This document shows positions 7,075 through 12,352 of a stretch of 12,785 nt of DNA, in pieces. Every line of letters begins with the position of its first letter. Within the stretch, counting starts at the first letter, position 1. Position numbers and translations under genes: made by a program. The DNA is taken from positions 1 to 12,785 of the forward strand of contig JAHIHJ010000346.1 in the NCBI GenBank assembly GCA_018899795.1, written 5' to 3'. The DNA is from Methanobacteriota archaeon (GTDB taxonomy: Archaea > Halobacteriota > Methanosarcinia > Methanosarcinales > Methanoperedenaceae). Below the pieces are notes generated by a model. That model saw only the letters and a list, made by a program, of their open reading frames with translations. It made no database searches and was not told the DNA's origin.

Positions 7075-7503
7075 TCATCTGTATTCATACACAGGCATTT
7101 CTTTCCAATCCCCATCCGCAGGGGCAGGATTAGGACGAAGCGCAAGGAGCAGCGAGCCTCCATCGAACCTGTGGTTATTTGAGTTCTTATCCACCCACCC
7201 GTCAAGCTCCCCCCTCTTTAAAATAGCATGAAGGGCGAATTTGATACTGCCCCCATCTTTTTTCCTGATATCTGCCGCGCCGTGTATCAGCCTTATGTAT
7301 TTGAACCCATGCTCATAAGATTCTTTTATCTTCTCGCGGGAAACTGCGATCGCAGTCCTGTGGGAATAATCGTGCAGGTCTACCTCGACGCACTTACTGT
7401 AAATATCGACATTGAACCATGCCATAAGGGAAGGGTAATATTTTGTGATATGATAAAATTTTGGGTTTCGAGTGGGTGTGGTATGAAAAATTAACAACTT
7501 CAT
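7075..7503 (-). CDS. Smr-domain-like protein
   Basis: A 142-residue soluble protein without signal peptide or membrane helix. The middle and C-terminal parts match the plan of the Smr (small MutS-related) domain: VDLHDYS (41-47) in place of the usual DLHG, an amphipathic helix (about 50-64), FKYIRLIHG (67-75) matching the IIHGKG strand, and a final DGGSLLLAL (114-122) matching the closing glycine-plus-strand element. The classical HGKGxG is altered to HGAADIRKKDGG. Smr domains are nucleases acting on DNA or RNA, for example in MutS2 and in ribosome-collision rescue; whether this divergent copy is active is unknown. It begins two bases after the stop of the orphan ABC ATPase, without its own Shine-Dalgarno site, so the two are probably translationally coupled. 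Residues 1-38 are unrecognised. Confidence 0.6.
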   Translation of the reverse strand: MKLLIFHTTPTRNPKFYHITKYYPSLMAWFNVDIYSKCVEVDLHDYSHRTAIAVSREKIKESYEHGFKYIRLIHGAADIRKKDGGSIKFALHAILKRGELDGWVDKNSNNHRFDGGSLLLALRPNPAPADGDWKEMPVYEYR

Positions 7504-7504
7504 T

Positions 7505-8236
7505 TCAATTTTTCAATACTACAGGCCACAACCTTCCGTACCTCTCCTGCACCTCAATGGACAGGTCAAATGTCCGGGAGAGCACCTCTCCTGTAAGGAC
7601 GTCATTTTTATCTCCCTGCGCCACCACCCTTCCCTGCCGCAGCGCAAGCGCGTGGGTAACAGCCGGTATTATCTCCTCGATATGGTGGGTGACAAGTATC
7701 AGGGTCGGACCCCCTGGAGCATCGCACATCTTCTGGATGGCGTCCAGCAGTTCTTCCCTTGCACTCATATCAAGCCCGGCGCATGGTTCATCAAGGACCA
7801 GCAGTTCAGGTTCAGGCATAAGCGCCCTGGCAAGAAGCGTCTTCTGCTGTTCTCCGCTTGAAAGGATATTGAAAGGTCTGTCCTCCTTTTCAGATAATCC
7901 GAAAAATTCCAGCAGCATTCTTGCTTTCACTTTGTCCTCTGTCTGCAGCATATTCTTTATCTCGGAACTGGCTTCCCCGATATGCTTTCGCAGCTCCCTC
8001 AGGTCTGTTTTTCCGAACCTGCGCCCCAGCACCTGAGCAGTTCCTTCTGAAGGATGGTGATATCCATTGATTATGCTTATCAGGCTTGTCTTTCCAGAGC
8101 CGTTGGGTCCAATAATTGCCCAGTGCTGCCCCTTATCTATCAACACGGATATATCATGGAGTATGACATTATGGTCCCTTATGAATGAGATGTGGTCAAG
8201 GCGGACTATTGGTTGAGTGGTCATGGGGTTTTTCAT
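7505..8236 (-). CDS. Orphan ABC ATPase of the YlmA/ModF (PhrA) type
   Basis: A 243-residue single ABC domain. It shows Walker A GPNGSGKTS (43-51), the signature LSSGEQQ (125-131), Walker B LLVLDEPCAGLD (145-156) and the H-loop THH (183-185). The phrase INGYHHPSEGTAQVLGRRFG and the LSSGEQQ signature are characteristic of the YlmA/ModF group (COG1119), whose members generally lack a dedicated permease and whose role is poorly known. No permease lies nearby here either; the next gene is Smr-like. The helical subdomain between IGEASSEIKN (86-95) and KVKARMLLEFFGL (102-114) looks about 20 residues shorter than usual, and a clear Q-loop glutamine is not visible. ATG 8236 lacks a Shine-Dalgarno site, in line with a short leader from the TATA box at 8269-8277. 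Met5 is an alternative start. Confidence 0.85.
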   Translation of the reverse strand: MKNPMTTQPIVRLDHISFIRDHNVILHDISVLIDKGQHWAIIGPNGSGKTSLISIINGYHHPSEGTAQVLGRRFGKTDLRELRKHIGEASSEIKNMLQTEDKVKARMLLEFFGLSEKEDRPFNILSSGEQQKTLLARALMPEPELLVLDEPCAGLDMSAREELLDAIQKMCDAPGGPTLILVTHHIEEIIPAVTHALALRQGRVVAQGDKNDVLTGEVLSRTFDLSIEVQERYGRLWPVVLKN

Positions 8237-8268
8237 GGGTGCGGGGATAGATAATGCTTTTGTATCTG

Positions 8269-8277
8269 ATACTTATA
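8269..8277 (-). promoter_or_regulatory. Likely promoter (TATA box) of the leftward glycan operon
   Basis: The minus strand reads TATAAGTAT about 33 to 41 bases before ATG 8236. Transcription would start near 8247, giving a leader of about 10 bases, which matches the lack of a Shine-Dalgarno site. It may drive all nine leftward genes down to rmlA, since no gap inside that run exceeds 64 bases. Confidence 0.45.
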
Positions 8278-8510
8278 CCACTCTGCGTCTCTTGGCATGG
8301 CATGAAAAAAACGGAACAACTAACTAATACGGAATTTTTTTAATTACATTAAAATTTAATAGTTTTACTGATTTTTCAGCATGATGAGCATCATTTTATT
8401 GATTTCTTATCTAATTATAATTAAATACTGATAAAAATAACCAAAATTAATCGTTAAGGAATGGCAACGTACTGGAATGACAAAACATTGATGAAATAAT
8501 TCCAAAATAC

Positions 8511-8518
8511 TTTATATA
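8511..8518 (+). promoter_or_regulatory. Rightward TATA box, upstream of two
   Basis: TTTATATA, preceded by the A-rich CCAAAATAC, is a very good archaeal TATA box with a possible BRE. The predicted start near 8540 lies about 108 bases before the lysine-rich ORF. It could be a tandem promoter for that ORF giving a longer leader, or the promoter of a small RNA spanning about 8540-8640. Confidence 0.4.
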
Positions 8519-8606
8519 GATTCAATTTTGATGAAGTTGAGTCAATATTGGCTTCGCTCTTATACCATCGCTAATCTTTTCGACAATCTGTATATTTTTG
8601 ACATAC

Positions 8607-8616
8607 ATATATAAAT
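8607..8616 (+). promoter_or_regulatory. TATA box of the lysine-rich small ORF
   Basis: ATATATAAAT is centred about 37 bases before ATG 8648. Transcription from about 8634-8637 would leave a leader of roughly a dozen bases holding the Shine-Dalgarno sequence GTGAGG (8636-8641). Confidence 0.55.
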
Positions 8617-8647
8617 CTCGCAGTAATAATTGAATGTGAGGAAATCT

Positions 8648-8749
8648 ATGGCAAAGAAGACAGCTAAACCCAAGAAATCAATTAAAGTACAAAAGATAAA
8701 GAAAGCATCAAAGAAAGCAGTGAAAACAAAAAAGGTAACTAAATCTTAG
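8648..8749 (+). CDS. Lysine-rich 33-residue basic peptide, histone-tail-like
   Basis: A short frame opening MAKKTAKPKKS and ending KVTKS before TAG 8747-8749. Of 33 residues 15 are lysine; the rest are mainly Ala, Thr, Ser, Val and Ile, with one proline, no acidic and no aromatic residues. The composition resembles linker-histone tails and the lysine-rich tails of some nucleoid or phasin-type proteins, so binding to nucleic acid or another polyanion is a reasonable guess only. Support for expression is good: a TATA box at 8607-8616, and GAGG six bases before ATG. The 137-residue protein begins 106 bases downstream on the same strand and is probably co-transcribed. An open stretch in the same frame follows after three stop codons, so this could alternatively be the surviving start of a broken gene. 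Confidence 0.55.
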   Translation: MAKKTAKPKKSIKVQKIKKASKKAVKTKKVTKS

Positions 8750-8761
8750 GCTTAAGAATAG

Positions 8762-8869
8762 TCATCTATAGACGAAAATGTCCGCAACTTTGGTTCATTG
8801 GAAGAGGTACAGGGAAGTGACATCTGGTCAAAGATAGTTCCACCTGCTATTAATAATGACAGTCAGTAA
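8762..8869 (+). pseudogene. Possible coding remnant between the lysine-rich ORF and the 137-residue gene
   Basis: This stretch is open in the same frame as the lysine-rich ORF and ends at TAA 8867-8869, overlapping the start of the next gene by 14 bases. It has no ATG and no Shine-Dalgarno site; the first start-like codon is TTG 8798. The predicted peptide, for example NVRNFGSLEEVQGSDIWSKI, has a balanced, protein-like composition. Three stops (TAG 8747, TAA 8753, TAG 8759) separate it from the lysine-rich ORF. It could be a decayed 3' part of that gene, or chance. No family is recognised. Confidence 0.25.
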
Positions 8870-9269
8870 AACTTCAATTACTCCTAAAATTGACTGGAAA
8901 AATGTAAAAAGAATAAGAGTATGTGACGATATATACTCTCGTTTCGTGAAAGATTCCCAGATGCAATACCAGACTGAAGACCTACCTTTGATGATTCTGA
9001 ATCTAGCAGAAACGTATGGTGCAATTGCTGGAATGGTAATGGATGTAGTAGAAGTTGATAAGAACCTGATAAAAATCAGTATCCCAGAAAATGTTAATAT
9101 CCGTGAACTTCACAAAAAACGTGGTGTATATGTTCATAAGGAATATGTTGAACAAGCATCAGAATCTTCCAAACCCGAATTATCTTCTCTTGCAATGCCC
9201 GTCCCGACCAAAGAGGATATGATGGATGTTTTAAAAGGAATGGGTCTTGAACACCTGATAAAAAGGTAA
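8856..9269 (+). CDS. Hypothetical 137-residue protein
   Basis: I do not recognise this protein. It is soluble, with no signal peptide or membrane helix. Residues 12-36 are charged and mixed (KIDWKNVKRIRVCDDIYSRF within it), 42-66 form a hydrophobic amphipathic segment (LPLMILNLAETYGAIAGMVM), and 67-100 alternate like beta strands (KNLIKISIPENVNIREL, then KRGVYVHKEYVE). A serine- and proline-containing linker follows (about 101-118), and the last 18 residues (EDMMDVLKGMGLEHLIKR) look helical. ATG 8856 has no clear Shine-Dalgarno site, and an in-frame TAG at 8835 rules out any much longer start. It probably shares a transcript with the lysine-rich ORF upstream. Codon use is more AT-rich than in the flanking operons, which may point to a different history. 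Convergent with the ABC-2 permease gene. Confidence 0.7.
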   Translation: MTVSKTSITPKIDWKNVKRIRVCDDIYSRFVKDSQMQYQTEDLPLMILNLAETYGAIAGMVMDVVEVDKNLIKISIPENVNIRELHKKRGVYVHKEYVEQASESSKPELSSLAMPVPTKEDMMDVLKGMGLEHLIKR

Positions 9270-9370
9270 AAATTTATCCTGGCGCCTTTATCTGCGGTTT
9301 GTTATTTTCTATAATCACTTACGATACATAATATTCGGACTATAGCTGCACTGATCGTGAAAATGTCAGG

Positions 9371-11281
9371 TTAATCCACAATTTCCTTTCTCAGCAGTAT
9401 ATACGCAGTCCCCATTCCGGCAAGCCCGTACGCCAGAAGCGGTACCAGGTAGATCGAAAAAGCCTCAAATCCTTTCTGGTATATCAGCACGGTCTCAAGC
9501 GCCCTTATGCCCATTGTGATTGGAAGGGCGTTCCCAAGCAGTATCATCAATTCAGGCATTGTCTCAAAGGGGAAGAAAACCCCTGAAAGGAAGAGCATGG
9601 GGATGCTAAGAACAAGCGTCAACAGCATAGCTGTATTCTCGGATTCCGCAAGCGTAGCTAGCGCCATCCCGATACCGATAAATGCCGCGGCATAAACGAG
9701 GATGACCAGGAACAGCGAAGCCAGTTGGTCCGTTGGGATCAAAATGCCGTAGAACACAAAAGCAACGACGATAAGTATGATCCCCTGCAAAAATGAGATA
9801 ATGATCAGAGCAGCTGTTTTTTCAAAAAGGAACATTCCAAGAGAGAGTGGGGTCAGGAGCGTCCGTATCAGCGTCTTCTTAGACCTCTCCTGCACAATGG
9901 TAATGGACGCCAGGAGGAACGAAATGAACATCAGAACGATAGAGATGATCCCGGGCATCAGGAAATCAAGATAAGACCTCCCCTTGAACACCGGTTCCCT
10001 GTCAAGCTTGATAGGGGCGGCTATAACTGCGGGAGACCTTGCGATCACTTCTCCAATGAAAAGACCTGTCCTGTCGATGTCGGATGTCAGTGCAGAGGAA
10101 CTGTTAATCATCTCAGCGGCAAGTTTTTCCATGTTTGAAGAAACCACAGCAGACTGGTTTTTGACGTTCTTCAGGGAGATAACGGCAGATTCCATGCTGG
10201 TTATGTTCTCATTTATGTTTGACAACTCAGAAGTGTAATTGCTTATCGATTCCTGCATTTTCTGGAGTTTTATATCTGTCTTTTCCAGTTTTTCATGCAG
10301 TTCTGCGCTTTTCTGGGAAATTGTCACAAGGTTATTATGCAGCGCCCTGATACGTCCTGTCCTCTCAAGCATGAGAGCCCTGGTGTCACGCAACTGCCTG
10401 ATAGCAAGCGCCATAGATACGCACTGCTGGATCGACGGGTCGAAGCTGCATGTAAGATTATATGTGAGGTGCAGCTGGGTCTGGACATCCTGCATTGAAG
10501 CATCAGCCGCATCGATATTATCGACCACCAGCTTAAGGTCGTCCCTTAATTCCGCGGTATCGTTCTGGATAGAACTCACGTTCCCGTCCAGATCGCGAAG
10601 CTCCTGTCTCGTTGCATTAATATCTTCTGCGCTTTGCAGGAGGTCTGTTCTCATCTGTCCCAGCGAATTTTTCATCCTGCTGATAGACCCGTTGAGGCTT
10701 TCAACGTCGATCTCATCCATCGAGGAAAGCGCTTTCTTTGTATCGCTGTTAAGACCAACGATGCTTCTGTTAATCATTACGACGCCTTCCTTCAATGGTT
10801 TCAGTTCTTCCTCCATCTGTTTCAGATTTTTCCAGAGTTTGCTTATGAAACCGAACGTGAGTTCATAGGACATCTTCTCGGTAGTTGAAACGAATGCTGT
10901 TAAAATGACCGGAGCTATCTGGACCCTTGAATTATCAAGAAATAGCTTCAAGGACTGCGTTTCATCTTCTGGTATGAAGATGCCTGCGCTGTATCTTCCT
11001 TTCCTGACCCCTTCCTCTATGACAGCAGGGTCGGTAGTGTTCTCATCAATTATTATGAACATCTTGCTACTTTTGAGTTCCTCGATTATCTTCTTCCCCT
11101 GTTCCGACCCCCCGCCGACGCCCAGTTTCACGTCCCTGACACCGCCTTCTGAGGCGCCTGAAAAGACAGACCCTATCAATACCATGATCAGTACCGGGGC
11201 GATAAATATCAGCATCAGCGTCTTCCTGTGGCGGATATACACCTTCAGGTCTTTTTTGACAACAGAGAAGCTCAATGCCAT
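9371..11281 (-). CDS. ABC-2 type transporter permease with large external coiled-coil domain
   Basis: Membrane subunit of an export ABC transporter, 636 residues. One N-terminal helix (about 21-41) precedes an unusually long external part (about 42-435), then five helices (about 438-462, 485-515, 522-545, 550-570 and 608-630) in the ABC2_membrane_3 pattern. The external part begins with a mixed alpha/beta segment and continues as heptad-like coiled coil (about 150-400), interrupted by a loop with two cysteines (278 and 287) that may form a disulfide. This plan resembles YhgE/Pip-like permeases. Eleven N-x-S/T sequons lie in the external part. ATG 11281 is preceded by AGGGGAGG and overlaps the ATPase gene by 10 bases, so the pair is coupled. 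The exported substrate is unknown; lipid, drug or surface polymer are the usual possibilities. Confidence 0.88.
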   Translation of the reverse strand: MALSFSVVKKDLKVYIRHRKTLMLIFIAPVLIMVLIGSVFSGASEGGVRDVKLGVGGGSEQGKKIIEELKSSKMFIIIDENTTDPAVIEEGVRKGRYSAGIFIPEDETQSLKLFLDNSRVQIAPVILTAFVSTTEKMSYELTFGFISKLWKNLKQMEEELKPLKEGVVMINRSIVGLNSDTKKALSSMDEIDVESLNGSISRMKNSLGQMRTDLLQSAEDINATRQELRDLDGNVSSIQNDTAELRDDLKLVVDNIDAADASMQDVQTQLHLTYNLTCSFDPSIQQCVSMALAIRQLRDTRALMLERTGRIRALHNNLVTISQKSAELHEKLEKTDIKLQKMQESISNYTSELSNINENITSMESAVISLKNVKNQSAVVSSNMEKLAAEMINSSSALTSDIDRTGLFIGEVIARSPAVIAAPIKLDREPVFKGRSYLDFLMPGIISIVLMFISFLLASITIVQERSKKTLIRTLLTPLSLGMFLFEKTAALIIISFLQGIILIVVAFVFYGILIPTDQLASLFLVILVYAAAFIGIGMALATLAESENTAMLLTLVLSIPMLFLSGVFFPFETMPELMILLGNALPITMGIRALETVLIYQKGFEAFSIYLVPLLAYGLAGMGTAYILLRKEIVD

Positions 11282-12204
11282 GCCTCCCCTGCCGCATGTA
11301 TGAACACGTCCTCAAGGCTTGGACTTGAAGATTCAACGCTATTTATTTTTTCGCCGTTCGATTCAAAAACATCAAATATCTCATGTACTGGCAGTTCTTC
11401 GCCCAGTGTTATTTTCAATCCTGTCTCACCAATGCTGCACGACCGTATCGCCTGAATGTGCTCTAAACTGCTTTTTATTATCCCGTAGTTCCCCGGACTG
11501 CTTGTTATCTGTAGCACTTTTTCACCAGCAGCTTCTTTAAGTTCCCCTGGTTTTCCCTCCACAACGATCTTTCCACGGTTCATTATCAGTATCCTGTCAC
11601 ACAGTGCGTCAGCCTCCTGCATGTAATGAGTTGTGATGAGTATCGTTGTGCCCTCACGGTTCACTTCCCTTATCGTGTCCCACAGCGCCTGCCGGGATAC
11701 CGGGTCAAGTCCGACCGAGGGTTCATCCAGGATAAGCACGCGTGGTTTATGCACCAGCGCGCATGCGATGTTCAGGCGCGTCTTCATGCCCCCGGACAGC
11801 GTGCCGCCTCTATTATTTGTCTTCTCATCAAGCTTGAGCATCGAAAGGATATTGCGGCTCCGTTCTTTTATTTCGTGACCTGGTACGCGGTATAATGAAC
11901 CGAAATACGTGAGATTTTCATTTACGGTCAGATCGTCGTAGAAGCTGTTCTCCTGCGGAACCACTCCGATTATCGAAAGAACATCTTTTTTTTGGGAGAC
12001 CACATCCAGTCCTGCAATGAATGCATGCCCTGAAGTAGGTCTTGACTGGCATGAAAGCACCCTTATCAGCGTGGATTTACCAGCCCCGTTGGGACCAAGA
12101 AGACCGAATATTGTTCCTTTTTCGATGTCAAGTGACACATCAAAAAGAGCGGTGAAGTCTCCGTAGCTTTTTGACAGTGACTTGACCTCGATTATTTGTT
12201 CCAT
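11272..12204 (-). CDS. ABC-2 type transporter ATP-binding protein (DrrA/CcmA-like)
   Basis: The 310-residue cytoplasmic motor subunit of the exporter whose permease follows directly. Motifs are Walker A GPNGAGKST (37-45), Q-loop GVVPQEN (80-86), signature LSGGMKTR (136-143), Walker B VLILDEPS (156-163), D-loop GLDP (165-168) and the H-loop His193 in TTHYMQEAD. The C-terminal 90 residues form the extra domain seen in DrrA-type ATPases. All catalytic residues are intact. ATG 12204 has AAGGGG about seven bases upstream, and a TATA box lies at 12244-12254. Co-transcribed and overlapping with the permease gene. The substrate cannot be told from the ATPase. Confidence 0.93.
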   Translation of the reverse strand: MEQIIEVKSLSKSYGDFTALFDVSLDIEKGTIFGLLGPNGAGKSTLIRVLSCQSRPTSGHAFIAGLDVVSQKKDVLSIIGVVPQENSFYDDLTVNENLTYFGSLYRVPGHEIKERSRNILSMLKLDEKTNNRGGTLSGGMKTRLNIACALVHKPRVLILDEPSVGLDPVSRQALWDTIREVNREGTTILITTHYMQEADALCDRILIMNRGKIVVEGKPGELKEAAGEKVLQITSSPGNYGIIKSSLEHIQAIRSCSIGETGLKITLGEELPVHEIFDVFESNGEKINSVESSSPSLEDVFIHAAGEAWH

Positions 12205-12243
12205 CGTTTACCCCTTGCTATCAGATACTCACTATTTATCAAT

Positions 12244-12254
12244 CTATATAAAAA
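12244..12254 (-). promoter_or_regulatory. Promoter (TATA box) of the ABC-2 exporter operon
   Basis: The minus strand reads TTTTTATATAG about 40-50 bases before ATG 12204. A start near 12224 would give a leader of about 20 bases that includes the AAGGGG ribosome-binding site. Confidence 0.55.
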
Positions 12255-12308
12255 TAGCTATTGCTGATGTGATCCGGTCACATTTTTGTACGGAACCAAA
12301 CTGAAAAA

Positions 12309-12316
12309 TTTAAATA
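12309..12316 (+). promoter_or_regulatory. Promoter (TATA box) of the right-edge gene
   Basis: TTTAAATA lies about 37-44 bases before ATG 12353, preceded by the A-rich GAAAAA as a possible BRE. A start near 12338 would give a leader of about 15 bases containing AGGAG. It is arranged back to back with the exporter promoter about 60 bases away. Confidence 0.5.
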
Positions 12317-12352
12317 GCTTCACTACTTTTGCCACATTCACAGGAGAAGGGT

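Larger units (their letters stand above)
8237..8647. other. AT-rich intergenic region with divergent promoters and palindromes
   Basis: This stretch separates the leftward operon from the rightward lysine-rich ORF. It contains the leftward promoter near 8273, two rightward TATA boxes (8511-8518 and 8607-8616), and three palindromes: ATTAAAATTTAAT (8348-8360), ATGATG-AG-CATCAT (8381-8394) and TAATTATAATTA (8412-8423). Very short rightward frames at 8461 (12 codons) and 8531 (27 codons) have no convincing support. No RNA gene was recognised. Confidence 0.55.

Noticed and set aside
7461..8036. 191-codon rightward frame opposite the YlmA/ModF-type ATPase gene
   Set aside because: Serine-rich antisense shadow of a clearly conserved gene, without motif or promoter.
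8461..8499. 12-codon frame after TTAAGGA
   Set aside because: Too short to support; the ribosome-site-like AAGGA directly abuts the ATG, and no promoter is positioned for it.
8531..8614. 27-codon rightward frame starting MKLSQYW
   Set aside because: No Shine-Dalgarno site. The promoter at 8511-8518 would start transcription after its ATG, and the frame ends inside the next TATA box.
8747..8869. Pyrrolysine-type readthrough of TAG joining the lysine-rich ORF to the following open stretch
   Set aside because: A TAA at 8753-8755 in the same frame lies between the two TAG codons, so readthrough of TAG alone could not join them.
8237..9370. CRISPR array, insertion sequence or toxin-antitoxin pair in the small-gene island
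   Set aside because: No regularly spaced repeats, transposase motifs or terminal inverted repeats. The lysine-rich peptide and the 137-residue protein do not match a toxin or antitoxin family I know.
10239..10868. 209-codon rightward frame opposite the ABC-2 permease gene
   Set aside because: Shadow of the coiled-coil coding region; Ser- and Cys-rich composition typical of antisense frames.
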